A DNA stretch of 64,000 nucleotides. Origin: Azadirachta indica. Taxonomy: Eukaryota > Streptophyta > Magnoliopsida > Sapindales > Meliaceae. The translations under genes were made by a program, and so were the position numbers. The notes below the pieces were generated by a model, which was not told the DNA's origin, made no database searches, and saw only the letters and a list, made by a program, of their open reading frames with translations. The stretch spans positions 15,400,274 to 15,464,273 of the forward strand of contig CM040444.1 of the NCBI GenBank assembly GCA_022749755.1, in the 5' to 3' direction. This document shows, in pieces, positions 12,721 to 24,486 of this stretch (position 1 is the stretch's first letter; every line of letters starts with the position of its first letter).

Positions 12721-13132
12721 ATAATCAACTATCTTAATTAATTTTATCGGTTTAGGTTTACACATGATAAGTTTAATAAACTTCACTCACAGTATCTTAT
12801 TTAACTTTTTTCGTTTGAATGATAAATCTTCATTTCATTTCCTTGTCTCATATCATAACTTCGCTACAATCGTGACGTTAAATTATTAAATTTTTTTTCT
12901 TTATCTTAAATTCTAAAATTGCATTTTTATTAAAGGAAGATGAATATGAAAAACTAATTGTGTTTTCTTACAGAAAGAACACTATTATTATCATAATAAT
13001 CCACCTGGAAAAATGGATCACATCTAGAAGAAGAAATTGATTCATCACATCATAAAGAAGGTGGGAAGATTAGTGTTGTCAATAAAGAGAGAATTGTAAT
13101 TGTAATATATAAGTGAAGATAACAGCACAAAG
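12721..13132. other. Intergenic DNA between the TIR element and the copia element
   Basis: AT-rich sequence with no reading frame of interest. It ends in CAAAG (13128-13132), the left target-site base block of the downstream retrotransposon. Confidence 0.6.
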
Positions 13133-13291
13133 TGACAGAGATTTTAAATTGTTCTGTACACTTTTTTATTAAATAATCTGAATATATATATATATATATA
13201 GAAGGTTGTTAAAGTACTTTCTAATCTTAAGGAATTACAAAAAAATTTAAATTATAAAAATTCAAAACTGAATGATTACATTCCTCTATTA
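13133..13291 (-). repeat. 3' LTR of the copia element
   Basis: 159-bp repeat, TGACAGAG to CTCTATTA in plus-strand reading, paired with 17391-17557. The ends are short inverted repeats of the form TAACAGAG/CTCTGTCA. The copy contains an AT microsatellite absent from the other LTR. There are many substitutions between the two LTRs, so the insertion is old. Confidence 0.9.
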
Positions 13292-14116
13292 TGTCCCCTC
13301 AAGATGGACTGCGAGAGAGAAGGCAAATCTTGAGGAAGAAGTTTAGTCAGAGCATCAACAATTTGATCTGCAGAAAACACATGAGTAACCCGAAGAGCAC
13401 CTTGATGAACTTGATCGCGAATGAAATGAAAATCAATGGCGACATGCTTTATTCGAGAATGAAATATTGGATTTGGATCACAATTGAGTAGCCCCAACAT
13501 TATCACAATAAATTGCTGGACAAGTTGATAAAGTCACACCAAGATCAAATAAGAGGTAACAAATCCAATTAAGTTCAGCAGCTGTGTTGGCAACAGATTT
13601 GTACTTAGTTTCAGTGGAGGACTTTGCGACAATTCGCTGCTTCTTGGAACTCCATGATATCGGATTCTTACCAAGAAAAACAACATAAGCACCGATAGAA
13701 GAGAAATCATCTTTATCCCCAGCCCAATCAGAATCAGAAAAGGCATGTAAAGTGAATGGGGAATGATGATAAATTTGCAATCCATCAACAATAGTTCCTA
13801 TTAAATATCGCAAGAGGCGTTTTACAGAAGTCCAATGATCTGTTGTAGGATTATGCATATATTGAGATAGTTTGTTCACAAGAAAGGCAATATCAGGCCT
13901 TGTGAGTAAGAGATATTGAAGGCTACTGATGATGGTTCTGTATGCATTCTGATTAAATAAAGAGGTCCCTGAATGCAACATTAGAGAGGGACTGGTTGGT
14001 AATGGAGTAGTAGCAGACTTAGCTTCCTGCATGTGTGTTTTAGCTAGAAGATACTTAATGTAGCGCCTCTCAGATAATAGTAAACCATATTGGTTGTGAA
14101 CAACCTCTACACCCAA
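13276..14116 (-). pseudogene. Copia RNase H domain remnant
   Basis: Minus-strand frames 13478-14116 and 13276-13506 together carry the copia RNase H. They contain the Y-L-TRPDI-F segment, the SDSDWAGD motif, the SSKKQ-VA-SS block, a YCDN motif and a terminal ID-HFIRD-V segment ending in DALTKLL. A frameshift separates the two pieces near 13480-13500. The 3' end of this frame runs to the purine tract and slightly into the LTR. Confidence 0.92.
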
Positions 14117-14185
14117 AAAATAAGCCAGTAACCAAAGATCTTTAATAGAAAACTGTTAACCAAGAACAGCCACAAAATTATTGAT

Positions 14186-14750
14186 TTATGTAGTATCATT
14201 GCCAGTGATTATCAAGTCATCAACATAGACTAAAATATATATAATGTAACCACCGTGATTGAGGATAAACAAAGAGGTATCTGCATGGGAGTTTTCAAAG
14301 CCTAAATAAAAAAGAAAAGTTCGAAGTTCTTGATACCATGCCCTAAGGGCTTGTTTAAGACTATAGATAACTTTCTTGAGTTTACAGACATGAGTTGGAA
14401 GATCTTGATCAACAAATCCTTGCAGCTGAGACATGTAGATAGTTTCAGATAAATAACCCTGAAGAAAAGCGTTGTTAACATCAAGTTGCTCTAATGACCA
14501 GCCATTAGCTATAGCTATACTGAGAACAATACGAACTGTAGTCGGCTTTACGACTAGGCTCAATGTGTCATAATAGTTTACTCCAGGACGTTGATTGAGG
14601 CCCTTAGCAACTAAATGAGCTTTATACCTGTCAATAGAACCATCAGATTTTCTTTTAATTCTAAAAATCCATTTACATCCGACAAGATTTTGACTATTAT
14701 CATGTAGAACCAACTTTTATTTGTCATTTCTAACTAAAGCATTATATTCT
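14186..14750 (-). pseudogene. Copia reverse transcriptase remnant
   Basis: Minus-strand frame opening with GCKWIFRIKRKSDGSI and running through LVAKG, DVNNAFLQG and the catalytic YVDDLIITGND. These are the hallmark blocks of Ty1/copia RT. A stop and frameshifts lie upstream near 14713 and downstream near 14120-14185, so it is not part of an open polyprotein. Confidence 0.95.
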
Positions 14751-15099
14751 TCTGACATAGCTCGACGTCATTTATGATATTTGAGTGCTTGGGTTACTGT
14801 GGTTGGTTCAAGGTCAACAGATGTTGAAAGTTAGGTATGAAGGTTTATTTTTTTAAAAGGCTTGTGAATATTATTTTTGAATCTAGTAGCCATTTGATGA
14901 GTAGGGTGAGAAACTTGGTTAGGAGGATTATTTTATGGTATGATTTGTTGAGAAGTTGTGGAAGACGGTTCAAGTGATGGCTGGTCATGTGAGCTACTAC
15001 TTATATTTATAAGTGATTAAACTTCACTGGAAGACTATTGACGAACTTCTACTTCAGACTGAATATTGAGTGGTGGTACTGAGGAAGGCATGGAAATTT

Positions 15100-15811
15100 T
15101 TAATGGTGGTGGTATCTAGGTGGTTATTGTTTCGTTAAGGACAAAGAGCTTGATTTGAGAGAGAATTGAAAGGAAACACAGAATTAATGAATTTGACGTG
15201 TCGAGATACATATATTTTTAGGGTTACAAGATCTAGACGATAATATGCACTTTGAGTCAAAGAATACCCAATGAAAACACACGGTTTAGAACAGTTATCT
15301 AGCTTATGAGATGCATAAGGTCTAAGCCGGGGGTAACATACACATCCAAAAATTTTTAGTTTGGAATAATTAGGAACAGTTCCAAAAATGGTTTCATATG
15401 GTGGTAAAAGATGTAATGTAGGTGTAGGCATATGATTTATGAGATATACTGTTGTGGTAAAGGCATGAATCTAGTAATTAAAGGTAGAGATGCATGAGAA
15501 AGTGAAGTTAAGCCAATTTCAACAATATGAAGATGTCTCCTCTAAGAAAAACCATTTTGTTACCATTTGTGGAAAGAAATGAGGCAAGAGAAATGTATTC
15601 ACCTCCATTATCAGAGTATAGAGTTTTGATGGGTTTGTCAAAGTACTTTTCAATAATGACTCTAAATCTAATAAAAATTTCTTTCACTTTAGATTTTTGT
15701 TTAATAGGATAAAACCAGATGTATTTTGTGAAGTGATCAATGAATATAACATAGTATTTAAAGCCATCATGGGAAATAATTGGTTGGGTCTACACATCAG
15801 AAAATATAATT
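15100..15811 (-). pseudogene. Copia integrase core and C-terminal remnant
   Basis: The segment about 15560-15800 on the minus strand encodes the integrase core, with the block FIDHFTKYIWFYP and the active-site context SDNGGEY. A separate frame, 15135-15431, carries the typical downstream stretch: PYETIFG, LKIFGCVCYP and FIGYS. Stops occur between the pieces, so the integrase is inactive. Confidence 0.9.
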
Positions 15812-16420
15812 TCAAGGGGTTGAGAAGAGACAAGTGTTGATTGTGAAAAAAGATAATTTGTGACTTTTATTGGAAAGACATGCATTACAAGAAAAATTAG
15901 ATGACAAATTTGAAGATAAATCAAGTTGATTATTGGAAATAATGTACTTAAGAATAGAAAAGGCCGGGTGTCCTAATCTATGATGCCACTTAGTTGAAGA
16001 GGTTTTTATTGTGGAAAAGGCAAGCAGTGGTGAAGATATTAGCCACTCATATACTTTATCTTTAGTTTGGCCCTTCAGAAGTATTGCCCCCATGTGAAAT
16101 TCCTTCACAAGAAAAACAGATGGTGAGAATTCTATTGAGACTTTATTTGAAGAACAGAATTTTGATATGGAGATTAAGTTCTTTTTCATGCTAGGAACAC
16201 ACAGAACATTATTCAAGAGAAAAGTGTTTTGGTTAGTTTTGAGAGAGGTAGAACCAATGTGTGTAATGGGGTGACCCGAGCCATCTCCAATCATAATGTC
16301 ATATGAGCCATTGTATAAAGTATGAAGTGAGAGGTTGGTTAGATCTGAGGTAACATGATGAGAAGCGCCACTGTCTAAAAGCCAAGTTGAATTGTTGGAT
16401 GAGTTGGCAGTATAATGAGC
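15812..16420 (-). pseudogene. Copia protease and gag-pre-integrase remnant
   Basis: Near 16320-16395 the minus strand encodes WLLDSGASHHVT, the aspartic protease active site. The frame 15812-16294 follows, with SISK and HHRLGHP, and C-AC within the CNACLSNKSHK segment. The His and Cys pairs form the integrase zinc-binding module. Protease and this module are in different frames here, showing a frameshift around 16295. Confidence 0.9.
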
Positions 16421-16426
16421 TCTTAG

Positions 16427-17340
16427 TTACCACGATATAGTTGGACTTGTCATCGAAGGATTGGAATTGTTGATGGGTTGAACTGGTACTACGCAATACA
16501 ATGGGCATCTTTTTGTTGTATGACCTTGAATCTTGCACATTTGACGACGATTTCCTTGATTGGAAATAAGGCCTCTATTGGTGGATTGATTATGTCGATT
16601 GGCATTGTTGATTGGGAAACGCCATGATGTGTTCTGAGTGTTTGGGTTTGTTGACGGACGCCAATTTGCAATATTTCGAGTGGTAGGATTAGCTGTGGGA
16701 GGAAAAAAAGATTGCTTTGGTTTTGTTGTAAGCAATGATGCTTCAAAATTAAGTAATTTTTCATGAAGCTCTTCAAATGATATAGAAGAATCTCTAGCTT
16801 GGACAACATGTATCAATTCTTTGTATTGATCATCAAGACTTTCAAGTATCTTTTCTGTTAGATCCTCTGGATCAAGTGGTGCACCGAGAAGTGCCAGTTC
16901 ATCTGCTTTTGCTTTTATTGTCTGTGAAAATTCAGTAATACTTTCGGACCCCTTCGTAATCTTTTTAAAGATTACGAATTCACTCTTAACTTGTTTGATA
17001 TGTCCGCGAAAAGGCTTTGCATAGGTATTAGCTAATATGGACCATGCTTCACGAGAGGTTTTGGTTTGGGCAATGAAAGGAATTATGGTTAGGGAAATGG
17101 AGCCAATGATTGCATTAAGAATGAGTTGATCCTGTTGAACCTAGTGAATGTGGGAAGGATTGGGGGCAGCGGTGTTAATTTAAGTGATGGTTTTGATCCA
17201 TCAATAAGTCCTAGCAGATTATAGCCAATAAATAATGTATGGAATTGTAATTTCCATGAAATGTAGTTGTTGGATGTAAGTTTAAGAGGAATTTGGGCAG
17301 CAACATTGATGTTGATAAGAGTATTTTGAGGTTCATTTGT
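16427..17340 (-). pseudogene. Copia gag remnant with zinc knuckle
   Basis: The frame 16427-16816 carries the second half of gag, ending with a knuckle-like CKIQGHTTKRCP segment. Upstream, minus-strand frames to about 17340 translate to the usual gag start (NYISWKLQF context), the AW-IL block and the ILESL-DQYKEL block. At least one stop and a frame change break it. Confidence 0.85.
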
Positions 17341-17390
17341 ATATTATGAATGGTGGTTGAAGTGGAACAATTAATGGTGCTATGATATCA

Positions 17391-17557
17391 TGACAGAGAT
17401 TTTAAATTGTTCTGCACACTTTTCATTAAATAATCCCGAGTATACATATACAACAAAGAGATAAGAAAAGGTTGTTAAACTACTTCCTAATTTTAAGGAA
17501 TTACAAAAAAATTTAAATTATAAAAACTTAAAACTGAAGGATTACATTCCTCTGTTA
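17391..17557 (-). repeat. 5' LTR of the copia element
   Basis: 167-bp repeat starting TGACAGAG and ending CTCTGTTA in plus-strand reading, partner of 13133-13291. It differs from the 3' LTR in its middle, where the other copy has expanded AT dinucleotides. LTRs under 200 bp are at the short end of the copia range. Confidence 0.9.
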
Positions 17558-20355
17558 AAAAGAACATGACGCGTATACATAATTAAACTATTAACTCGAT
17601 CTCTTATTTTGAATTCTAATAACAATATTTCACTATTTAAAACTCTGATCGATCTACTCTCATCTATATCATTAATTATCCACATTTTGTATATTATTAT
17701 CAGCATCAGTGAAGCAGCTCTGTACATCCATTGCCTGATTAATCTTGTTCTGTAAGAGATTGATATAATGTAAGAAAATGATATTCTAACTTAGAAGATT
17801 GAAAAAAAAAAAAAAAAAAAAAAAAAAACAAAGAAGTAGAAGTAGTGATAGAATAAGGACGACAATCACAATGGATGGGGGAATACCCATCTCATATTGT
17901 GATCAGCTTACAGGATGTAGTAATTGTAACTCAACAAAATGAAGCACTGTGGTCCTTACTCTCTCGGATAAAAAGTACTTAATTAGGACCGAGCTTATTA
18001 TTTAGAAATTAATTAATTACTATATATTCTTTACCTAATTTCCTGAAAAAAATTATAAATTAGAAATAATATTAATCGGCAATAATCAATAATTAAATTT
18101 CACTGACAATTAATAATAATACAGTATCTGTGTCTTCCTTCCAGTTTTAACAAATTAAAATAGTAGTATCGATCGAATTCCCCTCGCTGCCAATTTAATC
18201 ATCTACTCATCATTGATGTCGTCATTTTATATCTATATATATATATATATATATATGCCTAGCTAAGCAAATTTACTGCTTTCGTTGTCGATTTTATGAT
18301 ATTAACCTAAACAGTGGGAAAACATTTATTTTAGGTGATTTAATTTCAATATATTATATATTGTATATGTTTTTGCCAATTAGTTGCATTGTATTTGGTA
18401 GCTTATAATTAATTAATTGATTATTACTTTTTCAATTTTGTTTTGGCGATTTATGTATTATTAATAGAAAACAATAAATGTTTACTAAGATCAGTTTTCA
18501 AGTTATTGAGTTTACCTGCCAAATTAAGCTAGCCTTCATATCCACAAAAGGTGATAATGAATTAGCTGTAATGATCATCAGTTTCTGATTTCCTTAGTTA
18601 TGCAATTAAGCTAGGCCAATCTGCTGTTACACATTTCATCATTAGCACATATACTAAAACTATATATATATATATATATATATATCAGCGATTCTGTGAT
18701 ATATATAACTCATCAACTACTTTACACCAACACTACCACGTAACACTCTTCAATTTCTCACTCACTCATTGCACTCAATCACGATAATAAGGATTTTTTT
18801 TTTTTTTAAAAAAAAAAAAATTAATAAATCTAGCTATCATCTATATGTGAATAACCTGAGAATTGAAGGTGAAAAATGAAAAGGGGTTAGTTTATTCAGA
18901 AGAAGAAGAAAAAGAAGGGGACCATGATGGTGGGGGATGGCCCAAGTCCTACGTACGTTGCCAAGTTATAATAATAGGGTAATAATTTTACTAATTAAAA
19001 TACGCGGTCCTTGCTCTTCCGAAAAGTACTTCACAAACAATCTACAATCTCTATGATTTAGTATTTACCTGAACCAGACACCTACTCTCAAATTATAACG
19101 CAATCAATTTCACCCTGCTTGGGTAACTATTTTATTCTTCTAGTACTACTACTACGCTACATTACACTTTGCCCCCACCACCCTATCATCTAATCTTAAA
19201 CTTTTGCTTCCTTCCATTCTATCTATAAACAATTAGGGCCTCAAACACATTTTTCCATTATATATAATTAGTGTGCTAAAATAATTTAGAGTATATGTTT
19301 TATAATTATAATGGTAGTTAATAGGTCAGGATATACATTTATTTTACAACCAACATTCGCTAGCCTGTGTATATAATAGCATATGGAATTCTGTTGCAGA
19401 AAGACGCACCTACACAATTTCCAAGGTAACTAACTCCAACGACTTGTATGCGTGCAGATGCAGATGCAGATGCAGATGCAGATGCAGTTGTTATTGTTAT
19501 GGTTATTTCACCAGCATGGATAATTAATCAAACGGACCATTTCTCTGAACCTTCCTTCCATATTTAATTTCCTATATTCTTCCGTTTTCTTAACTTATTA
19601 TTATTACCGTCAATCCAATTCAACAACCTTAGTTGGGCCATACTCTTCCTCTTTATTATCACCATTTTTCTATTTCGTTACCATCTATTATTATTTATTA
19701 TTAATTACAGTCTCCAATATGCATACTCGCATTAGGTAGAAATTATAAAATAAAATAAATAATTTATTTCATCACACATTATTGAGTAAGCATGTATATT
19801 TATTTTCTTCTTTCTTTTGCTAGTTTCTTACGAAACTTAATATATGCATGCATGCATGTATTTATGATGCTTTTGAAATGTAATAGTTTATGGTTATTTG
19901 ACGCTGTTTTTGTGAAAAACAAAAAAATTTTTCTTTTCAAAAATTGCAAAATTGTCAAAGACATATTTGATTAGATTTAGATATATTCTAAATTTACGTT
20001 TGAAAATTAAAAAAAAAAAAAAATTTCCTCTTAGTTAGCAAGAATTTTGCTGTGCCCAGCCAAAACGGTGAAAAAATAGTGCGTTTCGCCTTGCTAGTCA
20101 TTGGTCAAAAAAGTATTTCATGCCAAGTAACTGCACGGATCAACTCTAACGGAGCCGGGACCACGTAACACTAACAAATAACAAACATCTCTTCCCAGAA
20201 ACAAATCTCAACCGTCCACTAAATCGACGGTTCTTATTCCATCACCACCTTTCAGTCCCCCGTTTTTAACCCCTTCCTCTATCCCTCCCTTCCTCCCTCT
20301 GTGTGCTAAAACCAAAAACTAAACAAAACCCAGCAAAAAGAAATATCACGGAGTC
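17558..20355. other. Intergenic DNA upstream of the KRP gene, microsatellite-rich
   Basis: No gene is supported. It contains a poly(A) tract at 17802-17829, TA dinucleotide runs near 18235-18255 and 18661-18685, and a GCAGAT hexamer run at 19454-19487. The last 200 bases (20150-20355) are C- and CT-rich and are probably the KRP promoter and leader. A TTTCGCC motif near 20085 resembles an E2F-like site, but a single 7-mer is weak evidence. Confidence 0.55.
19454..19487. repeat. GCAGAT hexanucleotide microsatellite
   Basis: Five full units and a partial one, about 34 bp, perfect. It lies in non-coding DNA about 870 bp upstream of the KRP start. Confidence 0.95.
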
Positions 20356-21437
20356 ATGGGAGAGGGAGACTGTGCGAAGAGTAGTGAACGAATGGCAGGG
20401 AATGTAGTAGAGATGCAAGAAGATTCAAACCCAAGCTTAAGCTTACTATCAAAGCGAACAAAAGTTACTCCCCAAGAATTGAAGGAATTGAAGTTACCTT
20501 CAACAACTACTCTGCTCGAAAACGATCATTTCTTGGTTGTTTCGCCCGAGAAAACGTTGACGTCCTCTGATTTCTTCTCCGTCTCCGACGAGTTCTCAAG
20601 TTCTCGCTGCTCCAGCAATGACTTGCATGAAATCGTGAACAACATCTTCAAATCTGCAGATCTGGAGGTCAAATTTTAAACTCCTTGCTACAAATTACAG
20701 TTTTTTATTATTTTTAAAAATTATTTGAAAGAAACAAAGTGTTTTCAGAACAACTGACAACAAGCTGTTATTTGAATTATCAAAATTTCCGTTTCTCGTG
20801 CTTTTATTATTTTTCTGTTCGGAGTCATAAATTTCACGTTTATTTAAAGCTCTTAATATATAAATGTTGCAGGCCACGAGCTTTGAAACCGAAGTCTCAA
20901 CGTGCAACAACAAATTCAGGTTTACAATTATTTACATTTAAGACCGAAAAATCTTAATAAATGGTCGTTTCCTTCTTGTAGTTCTTTATTTTCATGTACG
21001 TTTCTGAAAAATTTCTTATATAAACCAAATTTCTAGGTTTGGTAGCAGGGAAACAAGTCCGTTAAGCGATATTTGCAGAGAGGAAACCTCAATGGACTCG
21101 CCATCGAAGATGCCGCCAGAGAATCAGCGGAAAAAGCCAACTGTGGAGGCGCAGAAGATGCCTTCAATGGCGGAGATCGACGAGTTCTTCTCCGTTGCTG
21201 AAAAGCACGAGCAAAAACGCTTCGCAGAGAAGTAAGTCAGACGTTTGTTGTTATTTCAGGGTGTGCGCAGGATAATGACTGATACTCACCATGCGCACTT
21301 TAGCGTTTTGAGAGAATCGAATATGTAACTAACTTACTATTTGCCTTTTTAATATCTATGTTCTCAGGTACAACTACGATATCGTGAAGGATGTGCCGCT
21401 GGAAGGCCGCTACCAGTGGGTTCGTTTGAAGCCTTGA
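20356..21437 (+). CDS. KRP7: Cyclin-dependent kinase inhibitor, KRP6/KRP7 type
   Basis: Kip-related protein that binds CDKA-cyclin D complexes in the nucleus and restrains cell division. Exons 20356-20667, 20873-20919, 21037-21231 and 21368-21437 join in phase to about 207 residues. The last 45 residues are the conserved CDK inhibitor domain: PSMAEIDEFF, then KRFAEKYNYDIV, then PLEGRYQWV and a final RLKP. An upstream FETEVST plus a RETSP block is shared with Arabidopsis KRP6 and KRP7, which guides the assignment. The N-terminal half is Ser-rich and low in complexity, as usual in this family. There is no signal peptide. The choice between KRP6 and KRP7 is uncertain; membership of the KRP family is not. 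Confidence 0.93.
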
Positions 21438-21874
21438 AATGAAAAGGGAGAGAACTAGTTATACAGAAAGAGAGAGAGAGGCTAACCTCACACAAGGTAG
21501 GATAGAAATCATGTGAAAAACTGACAAATGGAGGGGGGTTTGTTTGTTGGTTGGTTGGTTGGTTGGTTGGTTACGTTGTTATATTGTACAGCTTAGCTTT
21601 TAATTTTATCTTTTATCTACAATGTATGAAGATGGAGCACTCTCTGGTCTTAGCTTTCAGTACAAGAATTAACATTCAAAGAAAGAAGCTTCTTATTCCG
21701 CCAGTGTGATGAATTATTAATTTCCTTTAATTTTACTTGAATTTGCCATGTCTCATTCTATGGCTTTTTGTTTCTGTGCACGGTAATTTAATATTGTGGG
21801 GTTTTCAATTTATTGGGGAAGAAGAAGAACGGAAGAGAAGAAAACAGAGAACAGAATGTGTGGCATTAATTGAA

Positions 21875-21905
<31 letters not shown>

Positions 21906-24486
21906 CTGTTTATATATGAAAGGCGTTTTTGGTTTTAGCTTATTTTGGCTGCTTCCGAGATTGATTTTCTTATTCAGCAGCTATTCTGTTTGGCTTTGGT
22001 TTGCAATTTGTTACTAGTTTCTCTGTCCATCCCTCTGGTTGGCATTGAGGCTAATTTTGGAATATTCGTTTGAAATATCAGGATAAGATTCCTTTGTAGG
22101 CAAAATCATTACCAATATGGGGTGCGTCCTGTGTAGGACTGTAACCATGTGGGTCCTTTAAAAAAAGTAGCAGAAATTTGAAATTTTGTTTTGCTTCAAT
22201 CTCCACCAATTCCCTTCATTTGTATTTTATCCAACAGAGTAATCAGCTAGAGAAGAGACTATTTGGCATTACAATTTGAAAGTTTTAACTTAATAAATTT
22301 ATCTAATTGATTGTGATTTAAAAGTGAAAGTTGGATTTAGTTAGAACATACAATACAGTACAGGTAAGAATTAAGAAATGGTCTTCGATTTGGGGCGATG
22401 AGATCTGTACAAAAGCTGACAGGATTTGCTATATTGTTCATTAGAAGAAGAAAAGTAGGAGCAATTTTTCACGCTTTGAGAGAGAGCTTTTCTGGATACA
22501 ACTAGGTATAACCGTTAGAAGGTGAATGTAACAACTTGTCATAAAAGTTTGGTGCAAGCTCAACAGAACAAAAAATAAATAAAAATTAAAAATAAAAAAT
22601 GTTTATGATTGTGAAGATCACATTTGACAGAGCAGAAGGAAGGGTATTGTCGGAAACAAAACATACATTGGACAGTTGAATTAACAGTACACGTGTCAAA
22701 ATTCCACCAAACCAAACCAGCCTCCTTCCTTCCCTTCCATTCCATTTCACAGACTTCTGCCTTCCTGCCTTTCTGGTGCAAATGAAAAAGCTTTTAACCA
22801 GAAACTAAATGAAAAGAAAATGAGATAACATTAAACAAGGAATTAAAAGGTTGGGATAGCACGTGCTTGGGTGAGTGTTGGTCTCCTAAATTAATTTAAC
22901 ATGCTTTGGATCTGGTGAAGCCGTAAATTTATATTTTCAGAGTGTGGTGGGAAATGTGAATCACAGAATGTTGCTTATTAATTAAGACTGATAAAGTGGG
23001 TATTGTTCTCTCTTTACGAAACTGATCGTGGTTCTTACAAGGAATTACTGTGAGTTTTCATATGTTCCATGCTGTTATTATATTAATTAATTTCTAGTTT
23101 AATTATCTTTTGGTAAACTTTATGCATTATTATACGAATCATTTTCTACTTAAAAAAATTGGAAGTTGCCCATCTTGCGGTTGCGGCTGTGCCAATTTGT
23201 CATATCACAATTTTTATTTCTGTCAACTCCGATAAAAACAATACTTTAAATTGTATTATTCATACAATAAATTACCTGACATAATATCATTAATCAGTTA
23301 TAATATAAGAAAATAATGTTAGGGGTGGGAAGTGTGATGCTTGATTTTGATATGTAAGATCCAAAATGCAGTACTCCAAGCTAATAGAGGTGGATACACA
23401 GCCAAGATATATTGGTACTTTTTATATGCTTTTTCTGTCACATCGTGCCAAGGATTTAGTACAATATTACAGTGTTTGCAGTCCATTTTCAGTTGCAGAA
23501 TTGCTAAAGCCAAACAAGTGAAAGAAAGAGTTTTATCATGCATATCAAACTAGTTTGTTTCTTCTATGCAGCAGTGCTTTGAATTACTGCATAAACAGGT
23601 GCAAGTGTAAAAGTTTGCATTTTTATTAACAAAATATTTTAATAAAATCAGAAGAGAGGTGAAAATTTTATGTAGATATTTCAAATATAGTTTCAAATCC
23701 TACGTTTACTCAGTCTGCTGGCTATACTGCTGTATCCACATATGGGCTAATCACATATTGGGCCTGGGGCCCATGTTGTCTTTGGTCTCACATCTTGCGT
23801 GTGATCCAAACTGAAGAAATTTCATCGACAAACGGAAGCTATATTGTAAGATCAAAATTGTTTAATTTGCCAACGTGTGCAGGCGGCTGCGTGTCCAGTT
23901 GGATGTTGAGAATTCTACACCCTAGTTAATATTTTTCTACGTTCTAAATGTGCTGAAGAGAAGAACGTATAGTGTTAATAAATCTATGGTCAAAAGGTAA
24001 TTTATAATTTCAAAAAAATTGAAACTTCATAAATATATGCAACACCAATCCATGAAAACGTTGCAAAATACATGTTACTATGAGAATTCATCCGTATTCA
24101 TAATATGTAATGCATAGTTTATAAATATTACCATTTATGTTACATATCGGTATTTTTCTATTTATTTGTACTACTGTTTTTCCTTTCATAACAAAATCGA
24201 TTTTGATGTTTGATGCGGTCATAAAATTGTACTATTATGGATAAGATAACAAAAGATAATCTCCTAGTATTCTCCCGTTCCGTGAAAGCAACGTCAATCC
24301 GACGCCGTAATACCTATAATCCTAATCCATCCGGTACAAGATAGTAAGCTTATCCTAAAATGCGCGTGATGCGTATCATCTGACGTGGCCCCCTCCCACT
24401 TACCACACATTCATCCCCACCATCAGCAATCGGTTCCCAAATCCCAAGCTCAAACTAAAACAATTTCTTTCTGAAGAAAGATAAAT
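21438..24486. other. KRP 3' UTR and intergenic DNA
   Basis: The first few hundred bases are likely KRP 3' UTR, with a GGTT tetramer run near 21550-21572. A GAT trinucleotide run lies at 21875-21905. No gene is supported in the remainder; small frames at 22560-22781 and 23319-23553 have no recognisable product or splice context. The last 100 bases are presumably the promoter of the next gene. Confidence 0.55.
21875..21905. repeat. GAT trinucleotide microsatellite
   Basis: About ten perfect GAT units in non-coding DNA downstream of the KRP gene. A short frame reading this as poly-Asp is an artefact of the repeat. Confidence 0.95.

Larger units (their letters stand above)
13133..17557 (-). mobile_element. 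Degenerate Ty1/copia LTR retrotransposon (4.4 kb)
   Basis: Full-length element on the minus strand. The 5' LTR is 17391-17557 and the 3' LTR 13133-13291. Flanking 5-mers are CAAAG (13128-13132) and AAAAG (17558-17562), a 4/5 match consistent with an aged target duplication. A purine tract, TTGAGGGGACA on the minus strand, directly precedes the 3' LTR. The sequence next to the 5' LTR, TGATATCATAGC, resembles the initiator-Met tRNA primer site. Gag, protease, integrase, RT and RNase H remnants follow in the copia order. Several in-frame stops and frameshifts make it inactive. The coding order with integrase before RT fixes the superfamily. Confidence 0.95.

Noticed and set aside
13291..13491. 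Plus-strand frame over the copia 3' end
   Set aside because: Antisense shadow of the RNase H remnant.
18661..18720. TA-rich inverted sequence as a possible miRNA precursor
   Set aside because: It is only a dinucleotide repeat, which folds on itself without meaning.
20080..20095. E2F-like motif upstream of the KRP gene
   Set aside because: One imperfect 7-mer 265 bases upstream of the start is not enough to call a site.
22560..23553. Small frames between KRP and the DUF829 gene
   Set aside because: No splice context, no known domain, and low-complexity surroundings.
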